DNA of 57,956 nt from Yersinia rohdei ATCC 43380 (GCF_000173775.1 NZ_ACCD01000027.1:1-57956), one strand, 5' to 3'. Counted from the stretch's first letter, positions 30,488 to 40,359 are shown. Translations and numbers: made by a program. The notes: a model not told the origin generated them from the sequence alone.

Positions 30488-30741
30488 AATTCGCCTCTAA
30501 TGCGATACTGACGATAAAGTCAGCTACTATCGCAGCTACAACCAGCAAGGACAACCCGCGTGAATACCAAACTGGCAGAATATTGCGCAGTAAAGCACGA
30601 TCCACGAGCGGTTTATCACTCAGCTATTCATTACCCAAACCGGGTAAAACACGTTTAAATGAAAAATACGTTGGACTGTAAATACGTATTGAGATTTTGT
30701 GAATCGGATTAGCCGTAAAATCGCCAAGCCAGCCGAATTCA

Positions 30742-30957
30742 GTGCTTCAAGCGGTAATTAACCCGCCCGCGAATCCTGAGTTGCACCCATATGGGTATAA
30801 CATCGGGTTGATGGTGTACAAGAAAGGAAGGTTGCAAGGGGAGATTGAACGTCAGAACGACGCAATTGTTGCTGTTCAGCAACCAGTAGACAACGGATCA
30901 TTAATCCAACCACCTCCACGCAAGCCGTTCATCATGAACGGACAAGACTTAATATAA
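30742..30957 (+). CDS. Unrecognised small ORF in the speA-metK gap
   Basis: A possible 71-residue protein from a GTG start, or 48 residues from the ATG at 30811. The C-terminal part is hydrophilic and proline-rich (VQQPVDNGS, QPPPRKPF) with a charged helix-like stretch (KKGRLQGEIERQND). No ribosome site is convincing and I recognise no family. It may be chance coding or a remnant of an acquired gene. Confidence 0.25.
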   Translation: MLQAVINPPANPELHPYGYNIGLMVYKKGRLQGEIERQNDAIVAVQQPVDNGSLIQPPPRKPFIMNGQDLI

Positions 30958-31278
30958 TAGTTAACTTAGGTAACAGCCCGATGACGCCGCCTGCATTGTT
31001 TTATTATCAATGAATATTTTACTCATCACTGATTGCCATGTTCATCACTAAGTGTAAAACACTGGAAATTTAACAATGCGCTGATGTCTTCTTCTGCCAT
31101 TTTCATCATTGCATATCAAACAAGCCGCGCGCGCAGTTTATACCTATAACGCAAGAAAAATGCAAAATGAAAATGACCCTTAACTGTATCAAGCAGTAAA
31201 TAAATCAAATGACAACCAAAGCGAGAAATATCTTAATGCAAAAAGGGCTGGTATTAATGGTAAAAGCTGGCCTAAAAT

Positions 31279-31310
31279 AGACGTCCAGATGTTAATACAT
31301 CCATACGCTT
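31279..31310. promoter_or_regulatory. Tandem MetJ-binding boxes upstream of metK
   Basis: Four consecutive 8-mers related to the met box AGACGTCT: AGACGTCC, AGATGTTA, ATACATCC, ATACGCTT. MetJ with S-adenosylmethionine represses metK in E. coli through such arrays. About 190 bases upstream of the start. Confidence 0.7.
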
Positions 31311-31497
31311 TAATTGCTAGAATGTCTGTTGCGCTGTAAGCATAGCCGGCTTCTAAATAGATAGACTGCTAAAGGCTTTGCCTAAAAAAGTATTGTAAAG
31401 CGCAAATCAACAAGAAACGGATTCAAGTTTGCGTTTCTGTTGCTTGACTTCAATGCTCTGCAATGACCTTTCACTTGTATTCAAGGTAAAGAAAATA

Positions 31498-32652
31498 ATG
31501 GCTAAACACCTATTTACGTCAGAATCTGTTTCTGAAGGGCATCCTGATAAAATCGCTGACCAGATTTCAGATGCGGTACTCGACGCAATTCTTGAGCAAG
31601 ATCCAAAAGCACGTGTTGCGTGTGAAACTTATGTCAAAACAGGCATGGTATTGGTTGGCGGTGAAGTAACCACTAACGCTTGGGTTGATATTGAAGACAT
31701 TACCCGTCGTACCGTGCGCGAAATCGGCTATGTTAATTCTGAGATGGGTTTTGACGCTAATTCTTGTGCTGTTCTAAGTGCCATTGGTAAGCAATCGCCT
31801 GATATCAATCAAGGTGTTGACCGCGATGACCCACTGGAGCAAGGCGCAGGTGACCAGGGCTTGATGTTCGGTTACGCCACCAACGAAACCAGCGTATTGA
31901 TGCCAGCACCTATTACTTATGCTCACCGTTTGGTAGAACGCCAAGCTGCTGTGCGTAAAAATGGCACTTTGCCGTGGCTGCGCCCGGATGCAAAAAGCCA
32001 GGTTACCTTCCAATATGACGACGGTAAAATTGTCGGTATTGATGCGGTAGTGCTGTCAACTCAGCATTCAGAAGATATCAATCAGAAAGATTTGCATGAA
32101 GCGGTGATGGAAGAAATCATCAAACCGGTTCTGCCTGCCGAGTGGATAACTGCCGGCACCAAATACTTTATCAACCCAACAGGCCGTTTTGTTATCGGTG
32201 GCCCAATGGGCGACTGTGGTCTGACCGGGCGTAAAATTATCGTTGATACCTACGGCGGCATGGCGCGTCATGGTGGCGGTGCATTCTCTGGTAAAGATCC
32301 ATCCAAAGTTGACCGTTCAGCCGCTTATGCTGCCCGTTATGTTGCCAAGAATATCGTGGCGGCAGGTCTGGCAGACCGTTGTGAGATTCAGGTGTCTTAC
32401 GCCATTGGCGTTGCAGAACCAACTTCCATCATGGTGGAAGCATTCGGCACTGAGAAAATACCTGCGGATCAACTGACTGCATTGGTGCGTGAGTTCTTCG
32501 ATCTGCGCCCATATGGCCTGATCCAGATGCTGGATCTGTTGCATCCTATCTATCGTGCAACCGCAGCCTATGGTCACTTTGGTCGCGAAGAATTCCCTTG
32601 GGAAAAAACCGACAAAGCAGCATTGCTGCGTGATGCTGCTGGCCTGAAATAA
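31498..32652 (+). CDS. metK: S-adenosylmethionine synthase
   Basis: Makes S-adenosylmethionine from methionine and ATP; 384 residues, the E. coli length. Signatures are seen: [15 protein letters not shown] (about 13-27), [15 protein letters not shown] (about 115-129) and the phosphate loop [16 protein letters not shown] (about 258-273). I chose the ATG at 31498 with AAGGTAAAG upstream; the longer ORF start is not conserved. Ends in a strong terminator. Confidence 0.99.
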   Translation: MAKHLFTSESVSEGHPDKIADQISDAVLDAILEQDPKARVACETYVKTGMVLVGGEVTTNAWVDIEDITRRTVREIGYVNSEMGFDANSCAVLSAIGKQSPDINQGVDRDDPLEQGAGDQGLMFGYATNETSVLMPAPITYAHRLVERQAAVRKNGTLPWLRPDAKSQVTFQYDDGKIVGIDAVVLSTQHSEDINQKDLHEAVMEEIIKPVLPAEWITAGTKYFINPTGRFVIGGPMGDCGLTGRKIIVDTYGGMARHGGGAFSGKDPSKVDRSAAYAARYVAKNIVAAGLADRCEIQVSYAIGVAEPTSIMVEAFGTEKIPADQLTALVREFFDLRPYGLIQMLDLLHPIYRATAAYGHFGREEFPWEKTDKAALLRDAAGLK

Positions 32653-32676
32653 GTCTTAGCACCACAATTTGATCAA

Positions 32677-32706
32677 TAAAAACCCCGCGCTGCGGGGTTT
32701 TTTATT
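32677..32706 (+). terminator. Rho-independent terminator of metK
   Basis: AACCCCGC-GCT-GCGGGGTT stem at 32681-32699 followed by TTTTT. The A-run to the left makes it usable for the convergent sulfur-transport operon as well. Confidence 0.9.
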
Positions 32707-32746
32707 ACTTATGTTTTCTTATTACTTCCGCTGGTTATGACACCGG

Positions 32747-33169
32747 CTATTTATGATGCCGATAGCGCTCGATAACACTGAAGATTCCCATCCCTGCTAG
32801 CATGGCAGCCACAAAAATAGCGCCTTTGTACATCCCGGCGCCCAGTAATACCAATGCCGGCCCAGGGCATATCCCCGCCAGTCCCCAGCCGATACCAAAT
32901 AACAGACTGCCGCCGATTAAGCGCTTATCAATCTTTGTCGAGGTAGGTAATTGGAGAGGTAACCCCAACAAACTGGTTTTGCGCTTTTTCGCCCAGGCAA
33001 AACCCAGGGTGGCAACCGCTACAGCTGCGGCCATCACCAAGGCCAGCGAAGGATCCCAATAGCCACTAATATCAAGAAAACCAAGCACTTTTTCTGGGTT
33101 AGCCATGCCAGCAACAATTAAACCCAACCCAAAAATCAGCCCAGCTACTAATGAGAAAAGTAAATTCAT
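32747..33169 (-). CDS. YeeE/YedE family (DUF6691) sulfur-transport membrane protein, second half
   Basis: A 140-residue membrane protein with four hydrophobic segments and the family motif GWGLAGICPGPALVL (about 96-110), whose Cys is characteristic of YeeE/YedE thiosulfate/sulfur uptake proteins. Split YeeE/YedE systems are encoded as two adjacent short genes. Preceded by AGGAAGG. Third gene of a bigR-like operon, 26 bases after its partner. Confidence 0.85.
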   Translation of the reverse strand: MNLLFSLVAGLIFGLGLIVAGMANPEKVLGFLDISGYWDPSLALVMAAAVAVATLGFAWAKKRKTSLLGLPLQLPTSTKIDKRLIGGSLLFGIGWGLAGICPGPALVLLGAGMYKGAIFVAAMLAGMGIFSVIERYRHHK

Positions 33170-33195
33170 AATCCCTTCCTAAACTCGCCCGTCGA

Positions 33196-33627
33196 CTAAA
33201 TGAATAGATGGCGAACAAAACCTACAGTGATAAAACCGGTCAACATAAAACTCAGCGTCGCCACCAATGAACGCGGTGAAAAACGTGCCAGCCCGCAAAC
33301 GCCATGCCCGCTGGTGCAACCTGCGCCATAGCGAGTTCCTATTCCCACGAATAATCCCGCGAGTATCAACACCGGTAAATCAGCCTCAATTTGGATTGCC
33401 GGTAGCACAGCAAAAAGAGAATAAATCACAGGAGAAATAATCAGGCCGATGATAAAAGCAACTCGCCAGGAAATATCCCCCTTTTTGGGTGGCAACAATC
33501 CACCTAAAATGCCACTAATCCCAGTGATACGGCCATTCCACAGCAGAAAAATAGTCACCGCGATACCCAAGATAGCGCCACCAGCCAGGGCGGTATAAGG
33601 GGTGAAATTAGCCCAATCAATAGTCAT
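33196..33627 (-). CDS. YeeE/YedE family sulfur-transport membrane protein, first half
   Basis: A 143-residue membrane protein with the YeeE/YedE signature GTRYGAGCTSGHGVCGL (about 104-120), including two Cys expected to handle the sulfur species. Start at [12 protein letters not shown], with AGGAGG upstream and an ATGA overlap with the regulator stop, so coupled translation is likely. With the next gene it forms a two-part sulfur transporter. Confidence 0.87.
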   Translation of the reverse strand: MTIDWANFTPYTALAGGAILGIAVTIFLLWNGRITGISGILGGLLPPKKGDISWRVAFIIGLIISPVIYSLFAVLPAIQIEADLPVLILAGLFVGIGTRYGAGCTSGHGVCGLARFSPRSLVATLSFMLTGFITVGFVRHLFI

Positions 33628-33953
33628 GCAACCTCCTCTTGTTGTGGACAATAAAGCTGATACAGCACTTCAAGCAGCGCCAACACGTTAGGATCCGCTA
33701 TTGAATAAAATATGCGTTTCCCCTCTCGGCGAGTATTCACCAACCCATCACTGCGCAATACAGCAAGCTGTTGCGAAAGAGTCGGCTGATGAATACCTAA
33801 TGCGGCCTCTAATTCTCCGACCGCCTTTTCCCCCAAGCTGAGTTGGCACAGCAATAGCAATCTGTCCTCATTGGCCAATATGCGCAGCACATCGCAAGCT
33901 TGTCCTGCCGCTTGTCTCATCAGATCCAAACTGATTTTTTTATCTTCACTCAT
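33624..33953 (-). CDS. ArsR/BigR-type winged-helix repressor, probable persulfide sensor
   Basis: About 109 residues, ArsR family. The winged helix contains [40 protein letters not shown]. Two Cys, in LLLLCQL (N-terminal third) and QLYCPQ (C-terminal), match the redox pair of BigR/SqrR/YgaV sensors that detect hydrogen sulfide or persulfide; the metal site motif ELCVCDL of ArsR is absent. I prefer the second ATG, which has GAGG five bases upstream; the first (33968) lacks a site. First gene of the sulfur-transport operon. Confidence 0.85.
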   Translation of the reverse strand: MSEDKKISLDLMRQAAGQACDVLRILANEDRLLLLCQLSLGEKAVGELEAALGIHQPTLSQQLAVLRSDGLVNTRREGKRIFYSIADPNVLALLEVLYQLYCPQQEEVA

Positions 33954-33976
33954 CGCGGCCTCAGACATTAAAATTA

Positions 33977-33994
33977 ATTATATTAAATTATAAT
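33977..33994. promoter_or_regulatory. AT-rich inverted repeat, candidate operator of the BigR-like regulator
   Basis: ATTATA-TTAAAT-TATAAT directly upstream of the regulator gene and 85 bases from sprT. BigR-type repressors bind AT-rich palindromes in their own promoters. It may also overlap a -10 element. Confidence 0.4.
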
Positions 33995-34078
33995 ATATGT
34001 TTTTATATAATGATCAACTGGAAATACTCCTCTCTGCTGACTTGCATCTGGATATCCAGCGCTTTATTCTGCTGCAAT

Positions 34079-34591
34079 ATGAGTTCACTAAGAATCCCCA
34101 TCGCCTTACAGCAAGCGGTTATGCGCTGTTTGCGCCATAAATTGCAGCTGGCAAATCAGCATTTTGGTACCGACTATCCGGAGCCAAAAATTAACTATCA
34201 TCAACGTGGTACCAGCGCGGGCAGCGCCTATCTGCAATCCTTTGAGATTCGTCTAAATCCCGTATTATTACTGGAAAATCAACAACCTTTCATTGACGAA
34301 GTGGTGCCCCATGAACTGGCACATTTATTGGTTTATCGCCAATTTGGTCGAGTAGCTCCTCATGGTAAAGAATGGCGCTGGATGATGGAAAATGTGCTGC
34401 AAGTCCCTGCTAGCCGCACTCATCAGTTTGAAGTCACCTCGGTGCGCAGTAAGACCTTCAATTATCAGTGTAAATGCCAGCAACACGCCTTAACCATTCG
34501 CCGTCACAATAAAGTGCAGCGCGGTGAGAGCGAATACCGCTGCCGACAATGTGGTGAAAAACTGCAACTGGTCGCCATAAAAAACAATTAG
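34079..34591 (+). CDS. sprT: SprT family zinc metalloprotein
   Basis: A 170-residue SprT-like protein. The zinc motif [13 protein letters not shown] (HExxH, about 79-91) is intact, followed by HGKEWRWMM with the third His. A C-terminal zinc ribbon uses CKC...H and CRQCG. The family resembles DNA-protein crosslink proteases (Spartan); the bacterial role is unclear. I chose the ATG at 34079 by similarity; the ORF reads 23 codons further upstream. Followed by endA as in E. coli. Confidence 0.94.
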   Translation: MSSLRIPIALQQAVMRCLRHKLQLANQHFGTDYPEPKINYHQRGTSAGSAYLQSFEIRLNPVLLLENQQPFIDEVVPHELAHLLVYRQFGRVAPHGKEWRWMMENVLQVPASRTHQFEVTSVRSKTFNYQCKCQQHALTIRRHNKVQRGESEYRCRQCGEKLQLVAIKNN

Positions 34592-34688
34592 AATTTATCG
34601 TTACTTGTTATAAAACAGCCAGTTAATTTGCCATCAAACAACATTACCTATAACCTGCCTGCTTTTCATCATTGGGCCGTTTTGAGAT

Positions 34689-35396
34689 ATGTTACGCAAA
34701 CTTCTATTCCTGCTGGTTTTATCCTCTCCCCTGCTGGCACTCCCAAGTTATAGCCAAAGCATCAATAACTTCTCACAAGCCAAAGCAGCTGCCGTGAAAA
34801 TTAACCAGGATGCGCCCGGCAGTTTTTACTGCGGATGTGAGATTGACTGGCAAGGCAAAAAAGGGGTTCCGAATCTGGCAAGTTGCGGTTATCAACCCAG
34901 AAAAAATGCCCAGCGCGCAGCGCGGATTGAATGGGAACACGTCGTCCCCGCCTGGCAATTTGGTCACCAGCGCCAATGTTGGCAACAAGGTGGGCGCAAA
35001 AATTGCGCTAAAGACACGGTCTATCGCCAGATAGAAACTGACTTGCATAACCTACAGCCCGCTATTGGCGAAGTGAATGGCGACCGCAATAACTTTATGT
35101 ATTCCCAATGGAATGGCGGCAATGGGCAATATGGCCAATGTGCGATGAAAATCGACTTCAAAAATAAGCTGGCAGAACCGCCAGCCCGGGCGCGCGGTGC
35201 TATAGCACGAACCTATTTTTATATGCGCGACCAATATCAGCTACGACTTTCCAGCCAACAAACTAAGCTGTTCGAGGTCTGGGATCGCCAATTTCCAGTG
35301 ACAAACTGGGAATGTCAGCGTGATGAGCGGGTAGCTAAAGTACAAGGGAATCATAATCCTTATGTACAACAGGCTTGCCAGCAGCAAAAAGGCTAA
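34689..35396 (+). CDS. endA: DNA-specific endonuclease I
   Basis: Periplasmic nuclease of 235 residues that cuts double-stranded DNA. Signal peptide at about 1-22 ([18 protein letters not shown]). The beta-beta-alpha-Me active site is visible as [12 protein letters not shown] (His, about 83) and [19 protein letters not shown] (Asn, about 130-148). Several paired Cys suit the oxidising periplasm. Length as in E. coli (235). Confidence 0.97.
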   Translation: MLRKLLFLLVLSSPLLALPSYSQSINNFSQAKAAAVKINQDAPGSFYCGCEIDWQGKKGVPNLASCGYQPRKNAQRAARIEWEHVVPAWQFGHQRQCWQQGGRKNCAKDTVYRQIETDLHNLQPAIGEVNGDRNNFMYSQWNGGNGQYGQCAMKIDFKNKLAEPPARARGAIARTYFYMRDQYQLRLSSQQTKLFEVWDRQFPVTNWECQRDERVAKVQGNHNPYVQQACQQQKG

Positions 35397-35437
35397 TCTA
35401 GTATATTGGTCATTATTTTCGTTTCAGGACGTAACTC

Positions 35438-36169
35438 ATGCGCGTACCCCGGATTTTTCACCCCCAGCCTTTGCAGGCGAATACCGAGATAGCACTCAGT
35501 GATGATGCTGCCAATCACGTCGGCCGCGTACTGCGGATGACTGAAGGCCAAAGCCTCCAATTATTTGACGGCAGCAATCAGGTATTCGCGGCTGAAATTA
35601 TCAAGGCAGATAAAAAAAATCTGATTGTCCGGTTGGCTGAAGGGCAGATAGCAGACTGCGAATCGCCCTTGAACCTGCATTTGGGCCAGGTGATTTCCCG
35701 TGGCGAAAAAATGGAATTCACCGTCCAAAAATCCATTGAGCTGGGTGTTAATGTGATTACGCCGCTGTTTTCTGAGCGCTGTGGCGTTAAGCTGGATGGC
35801 GAACGTCTGGCGAAGAAAATCCAGCAGTGGCAAAAAATTGCTATCGCCGCTTGCGAACAATGCGGGCGTAATACTATTCCGGAAATTCGCGCCGCAATGC
35901 AGCTTACGGATTGGTGTGCAGAGCAAGATGACAGCCTGAAACTGAATCTGCATCCACGCGCCAGCAACAGCATTAATACCCTGCCCGCATCTCTCAACAA
36001 AGTCCGTTTGTTGATTGGCCCGGAAGGCGGTCTCTCTGCTGATGAAATTGCCATGACCTCACGCCTTGGATTTACTGATATCCTGTTAGGGCCGCGAGTG
36101 CTGCGTACCGAAACTACCGCCCTTACCGCAATCACTGCTTTGCAGGTGCGATTTGGCGATCTGGGATAA
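35438..36169 (+). CDS. rsmE: 16S rRNA (uracil1498-N3)-methyltransferase
   Basis: SPOUT-fold methyltransferase modifying U1498 of 16S rRNA, 243 residues (E. coli 243). PUA-like N-terminal part ([12 protein letters not shown]), then the knot motifs [14 protein letters not shown] (about 189-202) and [16 protein letters not shown] (about 215-230) for S-adenosylmethionine binding. 25 bases upstream of gshB, probably one transcript. Confidence 0.97.
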   Translation: MRVPRIFHPQPLQANTEIALSDDAANHVGRVLRMTEGQSLQLFDGSNQVFAAEIIKADKKNLIVRLAEGQIADCESPLNLHLGQVISRGEKMEFTVQKSIELGVNVITPLFSERCGVKLDGERLAKKIQQWQKIAIAACEQCGRNTIPEIRAAMQLTDWCAEQDDSLKLNLHPRASNSINTLPASLNKVRLLIGPEGGLSADEIAMTSRLGFTDILLGPRVLRTETTALTAITALQVRFGDLG

Positions 36170-36194
36170 AATTTGTTCCCATTAGGAGAGAATA

Positions 36195-37154
36195 ATGATC
36201 AAGCTCGGCATCGTAATGGACCCAATATCGTCCATTAACATCAAGAAAGACTCCAGCTTCGCTATGCTGTTAGAAGCACAGCGCCGTGGTTGGGAACTGC
36301 ATTACATGGAGATGGACGACCTCTATTTGCGCGGTGGTGATGGCCGCGCCAGAACCCGCCTGCTAAATGTGAAGCAAGACAAAGACAACTGGTTTAGTTT
36401 TGGCGCAGAACAAGACCTGCCGCTGCATGAACTTGATGTCATCTTGATGCGCAAAGATCCTCCGTTTGATACTGAATTCATCTATGCCACCTATATTCTG
36501 GAACGCGCAGAAGATAAAGGGACGTTGGTGGTGAATAAGCCGCAGAGCTTGCGCGACTGTAACGAAAAGCTATTTACCGCGTGGTTCTCGGAATTAACTC
36601 CAGACACACTGGTCAGCCGCAGCAAAGACCATATCCGTAAATTCCATCAGGAACACGGGGATATCATTCTCAAACCTTTAGATGGTATGGGCGGCACCTC
36701 GATATTCCGCGTGAAGCAGGATGACCCTAACCTGTCGGTTATTATTGAGACACTGACTGAGCTCGGTAGCCGGTTCTGTATGGCGCAAAACTTCCTGCCC
36801 GCCATTAAAGAAGGCGATAAACGGGTGTTAGTGGTTGACGGTGAACCGGTGCCATATTGCCTGGCGCGCATCCCGGCACAAGGTGAAACCCGTGGTAATC
36901 TGGCTGCTGGTGGCCGTGGTGAAGCGCGTCCGCTTAGCGAAAGCGACTGGAAGATTGCCCGCGCCGTCGCCCCTGTGCTGAAGCAAAAAGGTTTAATTTT
37001 TGTCGGCTTGGATATTATCGGCGATCGCCTGACTGAAATTAACGTCACCAGCCCGACGTGCATACGCGAAATTGAAGCCGCCTTCCCGGAGGTGTCTATT
37101 ACCGGCATGCTGATGGATGCCATTGAAGTTCGTTTGGCTAACAAAAAAGCGTAA
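36195..37154 (+). CDS. gshB: Glutathione synthetase
   Basis: ATP-grasp ligase adding glycine to gamma-glutamylcysteine, 319 residues (E. coli 316). Starts MIKLGIVMDPISSINIKKDSS, with the ATP-grasp segments DIILKPLDGMGGTSIFRVK (about 154-172) and GLDIIGDRLTEINVTSPTCIREIE (about 270-293). AGGAGAG precedes the start. Confidence 0.98.
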   Translation: MIKLGIVMDPISSINIKKDSSFAMLLEAQRRGWELHYMEMDDLYLRGGDGRARTRLLNVKQDKDNWFSFGAEQDLPLHELDVILMRKDPPFDTEFIYATYILERAEDKGTLVVNKPQSLRDCNEKLFTAWFSELTPDTLVSRSKDHIRKFHQEHGDIILKPLDGMGGTSIFRVKQDDPNLSVIIETLTELGSRFCMAQNFLPAIKEGDKRVLVVDGEPVPYCLARIPAQGETRGNLAAGGRGEARPLSESDWKIARAVAPVLKQKGLIFVGLDIIGDRLTEINVTSPTCIREIEAAFPEVSITGMLMDAIEVRLANKKA

Positions 37155-37674
37155 TAGGCAACGTCCAGAAATGGCTTTTGCAAGGATTCCGAATCACTTA
37201 CTTAACTGCGTGTTAATTACGTGATTCGGGTTCTTACAAACCGCAGTTACCCATGCAGACTCACAAAATATTCTAAAAAATAGTCTCGGGTTCAGTAACA
37301 ACAAGAGCTAAAAAAAATCACGGCCCCACGGTAGCGTTATTTTTAATGTTATTTTAATTCCATGAAAGCCAAGCAATCAAATATAAAAACAACTTTAGAA
37401 CCAAAGTTACCAGCAAACTTAATAACCCTTCAAAAATAAATAAATTAATATAAAATCAATTAGTTGCAGTTTAAAACGTTGTTATTTTTTATTCAAAAAA
37501 AACTATAAGCTGCTTAGTAAAAACATTAAAAAAATATTAAATATAAAAGACATCTTTGTGGCACGCAAATGACGTGTTGCTAATGTGTTTTTGCATCTAT
37601 ATATTTTGCCAAATAGATTGTTAGGCAATGGCTCTATTTTACTAATTATATTTGAATCAGGCTTAAATGAAACA
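37155..37674. other. AT-rich intergenic region after gshB
   Basis: 520 bp. 37176-37250 holds an ERIC-core-like inverted repeat (CCGAATCACTTAC...GTGATTCGGG). From about 37260 to 37660 the sequence is strikingly AT-rich with A and T runs and no gene, the kind of DNA silenced by H-NS. It leads into the unrecognised secreted-protein gene. Confidence 0.55.
37176..37250. repeat. ERIC-like remnant downstream of gshB
   Basis: CCGAATCACTTACTTAACTG...ACGTGATTCGGG forms an inverted repeat resembling the ERIC central arms; the outer ends are degenerate. It may also act as a transcription terminator for rsmE-gshB. Confidence 0.45.
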
Positions 37675-38085
37675 ATGAAAAAGCAAACTGTATTACCAAT
37701 CCGTGCATTACCATTATCACTTATTTTATTATCTTTAATATCAGGTAATGTGTTTGCTAATTCAAAATTGCTTATCACTAATAGTCCTGACACTCACACC
37801 CAAATTAAGCACCATAAAGCACTAAGCTACAGTGGCGCGGATACCCGCAACACGGAACAGCGCCTGGCCGAGCAGATAACGTCCTTTGCAACTGGACAAA
37901 AAGAAACTGCGGATATTCTGGCTGCAGCAAATACCCATCCAGTGGTTTTTAAAACCAAACTCAATCCCGTCAATAAGTGCATAGATAAACTGGCTACATT
38001 TTCCAATAACGGCAATAGCTGGTTGGCTCACCTGAATAATATTTTAAAGTTAACAGCACGGCGACTCACATTGGGCAGACATTAA
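37675..38085 (+). CDS. Unrecognised AT-rich gene for a small exported protein
   Basis: A 136-residue protein beginning MKKQTVLPIRALPLSLILLSL with a clear Sec signal peptide to about residue 27 (GNVFA), leaving a basic mature part of about 108 residues. It has one Cys (NKCIDKL), no repeats and a Lys/Arg/His-rich tail (TARRLTLGRH). The ORF runs 30 codons further upstream, but the Met at 37675 is the only one that starts a signal peptide. I recognise no family. Its AT-rich setting between two core genes (gshB and yqgE) suggests an acquired gene. It could be periplasmic or secreted. Confidence 0.6.
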   Translation: MKKQTVLPIRALPLSLILLSLISGNVFANSKLLITNSPDTHTQIKHHKALSYSGADTRNTEQRLAEQITSFATGQKETADILAAANTHPVVFKTKLNPVNKCIDKLATFSNNGNSWLAHLNNILKLTARRLTLGRH

Positions 38086-38309
38086 ACAACTTAAACTGAG
38101 TACCGGTAACATATTGAAGATTCACCCGCTCAGTCAGTATGGTGCATTGCCCACCGCCACTTATTTTCGTTTTTTACTCTACCTAAAACGACGACTACAA
38201 AGGTATGTATTGGCGTTTTTCTGAGCGCCGCCCCCGTGACTTTATCCTCATTTATCCGCATACTTGCATCAATTCATCCTTTAACTCAGCGAACCTCCTA
38301 TATAACATA

Positions 38310-38873
38310 ATGAATTTACAGCATCATTTCCTTATAGCTATGCCTTCATTGCAGGAACCTCGATTTATGCGCTCAGTTATCTATATCTGCGAGCACAACA
38401 AAGAGGGCGCGATGGGGTTAGTGGTAAACAAGCCGATGGAGCACTTTACGGTAGAGACCGTGCTGCAAAAATTGAAAATCACCCCTTCACCGCGAGATCC
38501 CGCTATTCGGCTGGATAAACCGGTTTTAGCCGGTGGCCCATTGGCGGAAGATCGCGGGTTTATTTTGCATTCACCACAGGAAGGTTTCGGCTCCAGCATT
38601 CCAATTTCATCCGATACGATGATAACTACCTCAAAAGATGTGTTAGAGACGTTAGGTACACCACAACAGCCTAAAAACATGTTGGTCGCACTGGGATATG
38701 CTGGCTGGCAAGCTGGGCAATTAGAGCAAGAGTTGTTGGATAATACCTGGCTGACCATTGAGGCTGATACCCAAATTCTGTTCAACACCCCAATTGCTGA
38801 ACGCTGGCAAGCCGCAGCCAATAAATTGGGCATCAATATTTTTAACATAGCGCCGCAAGCAGGACATGCCTAA
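38310..38873 (+). CDS. yqgE: YqgE/AlgH family protein
   Basis: A 187-residue protein of the UPF0301 family (E. coli YqgE, Pseudomonas AlgH); function not firmly established. Starts [19 protein letters not shown], with the conserved [18 protein letters not shown] and [17 protein letters not shown] chose ATG 38310 by alignment; the longer ORF is not conserved. Its stop overlaps the ruvX start by one base, an arrangement conserved in many proteobacteria. Confidence 0.95.
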   Translation: MNLQHHFLIAMPSLQEPRFMRSVIYICEHNKEGAMGLVVNKPMEHFTVETVLQKLKITPSPRDPAIRLDKPVLAGGPLAEDRGFILHSPQEGFGSSIPISSDTMITTSKDVLETLGTPQQPKNMLVALGYAGWQAGQLEQELLDNTWLTIEADTQILFNTPIAERWQAAANKLGINIFNIAPQAGHA

Positions 38874-39295
38874 TGGCTAATCGCACCATTGTTGCCTTTG
38901 ATTTCGGTACCAAAAGTATCGGCGTAGCTATCGGCCAAGAAGTCACGGGTACCGCCAGAGCATTGACATCATTCAAAGCCCAAGACGGCACACCGGACTG
39001 GCAAAAAGTCGAAAAATTGCTAAAAGAGTGGCAACCTGATTTAGTCGTGGTTGGGCTGCCACTGAATATGGATGGCACCGAGCAACCACTCACCGCCCGT
39101 GCTCGTCGGTTTGCCAATCGCCTTCATGGCCGATTTGGTGTACAGATAGCCTTACAAGATGAACGCCTTAGCACCGTGGAAGCCCGTGCCAACTTATTTG
39201 ACAGTGGCGGCTACCGTGCACTGGACAAAGGCAGTGTCGATGCGGCTTCTGCGGTTATCATTCTGGAAAGTTGGTTTGATGAACAGGCTGGCTGA
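38873..39295 (+). CDS. ruvX: RNase H-like Holliday junction/rRNA-processing nuclease YqgF (RuvX)
   Basis: A 140-residue RNase H-fold protein (E. coli 138) implicated in pre-16S rRNA 5'-end processing. Active-site acidic motifs: [15 protein letters not shown] (Asp near residue 9), [23 protein letters not shown] (Glu near 98) and [14 protein letters not shown] (Asp near 122). Translationally coupled to yqgE. Confidence 0.96.
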   Translation: MANRTIVAFDFGTKSIGVAIGQEVTGTARALTSFKAQDGTPDWQKVEKLLKEWQPDLVVVGLPLNMDGTEQPLTARARRFANRLHGRFGVQIALQDERLSTVEARANLFDSGGYRALDKGSVDAASAVIILESWFDEQAG

Positions 39296-39432
39296 AGCGT
39301 TTTTGGGCCTTAGCTGCACGGGTTTTCCACTGTCATTTTGGCAATCTTACCTAGCAAAAACTGCATAGCATGGCACCTATGCCCACAGAATTGTATACTA
39401 CCTTCATGCCAATCAGCGGCTCAAAATATTGC

Positions 39433-39456
39433 ACACCCCTTACGGGTGTTTTTTAC
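39433..39456 (+). terminator. Terminator between ruvX and aguB
   Basis: ACACCC/GGGTGT stem (39433-39438 with 39444-39449), 5-base loop, then six T residues. It separates yqgE-ruvX from aguB-aguA. Confidence 0.75.
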
Positions 39457-39474
39457 ATTTATTGAGGTTTTCTC

Positions 39475-40359
39475 ATGACAAAAGTAACTGTTGCTGCGAC
39501 TCAAATGGCCTGTTCTTGGGACTTGCCTAAGAACATTGAAAATGCAGAGAAGCTGGTACGTCTTGCACATGCCAAAGGCGCACAAATCATCCTGATTCAG
39601 GAGCTATTTGCCGCACCTTATTTCTGTATTGATCAAAGCCCGGAACACTATGCGCTGGCCCAAGAGCTGGATAATAGCCCGTTGATCCAACACTTTTCCA
39701 AGCTGGCGGCAGAGCTGGAAGTCGTATTGCCATTGAGTTTCTTCGAGAAAGCCAATAATGCTTATTATAACTCGCTAGTCATGATTGATGCTGACGGCAC
39801 AGTTATGGATGTCTACCGTAAAACTCATATTCCTAATGGCCCGGCTTATCAGGAAAAGCAATTCTTTATCCCCGGCGATACGGGTTTTAAAGTCTGGCAA
39901 ACTCGCTACGCCAAAGTCGGTGTGGGTATCTGTTGGGACCAATGGTTCCCGGAAACCGCGCGGAGTCTGGCGCTACTGGGTGCAGAAATAATCTTCTACC
40001 CAACGGCTATCGGTTCTGAACCCGCTTACCCAGAAATTGACAGCCAACCGCACTGGACTCGTGTCCAGCAAGGCCACGCCGCTGCGAACCTGGTGCCAGT
40101 TATTGCCTCAAACCGTATTGGAACAGAGAAAAGCAAATATATCGATGGGCTGGAAATGACATTCTACGGCTCTTCATTTATTGCTGATCAAACCGGTGCT
40201 CTACTGGCTCAAGCCAACAAAACTGATGAAGCTGTATTGGTACATGAGTTTGATTTGCAAGAAATTGCAGCCCAGCGCGCTTCATGGGGTTTATTCCGCG
40301 ATCGCCGCCCGGAAATGTATCAAGTCTTGACCACCTCTGACGGCAAGACCCGGAGATAA
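39475..40359 (+). CDS. aguB: N-carbamoylputrescine amidase
   Basis: Nitrilase-superfamily enzyme hydrolysing N-carbamoylputrescine to putrescine, 294 residues. The catalytic Glu-Lys-Cys triad is seen in IQELFAAPYFC (Glu, about 43), YRKTHIPNG (Lys, about 121) and VGICWDQWFPE (Cys, about 158). Only three bases separate it from aguA, which makes its substrate, so the function is supported by context. Confidence 0.96.
   Translation: MTKVTVAATQMACSWDLPKNIENAEKLVRLAHAKGAQIILIQELFAAPYFCIDQSPEHYALAQELDNSPLIQHFSKLAAELEVVLPLSFFEKANNAYYNSLVMIDADGTVMDVYRKTHIPNGPAYQEKQFFIPGDTGFKVWQTRYAKVGVGICWDQWFPETARSLALLGAEIIFYPTAIGSEPAYPEIDSQPHWTRVQQGHAAANLVPVIASNRIGTEKSKYIDGLEMTFYGSSFIADQTGALLAQANKTDEAVLVHEFDLQEIAAQRASWGLFRDRRPEMYQVLTTSDGKTRR

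Larger units (their letters stand above)
30488..31497. other. Long speA-metK divergent region
   Basis: About 1 kb without a recognised gene. It contains one unidentified small ORF (30742-30957), a perfect palindrome ACCCATATGGGT near 30787, an AT-rich stretch from 31000 to 31270, and tandem met boxes upstream of metK. The yqgB-like peptide found upstream of E. coli speA is not seen. Confidence 0.5.

Noticed and set aside
37503..37793. Minus-strand ORF opposite the secreted-protein gene
   Set aside because: It lies in AT-rich DNA and reads as the antisense of the signal peptide region; the plus-strand frame has the better start and signal peptide.
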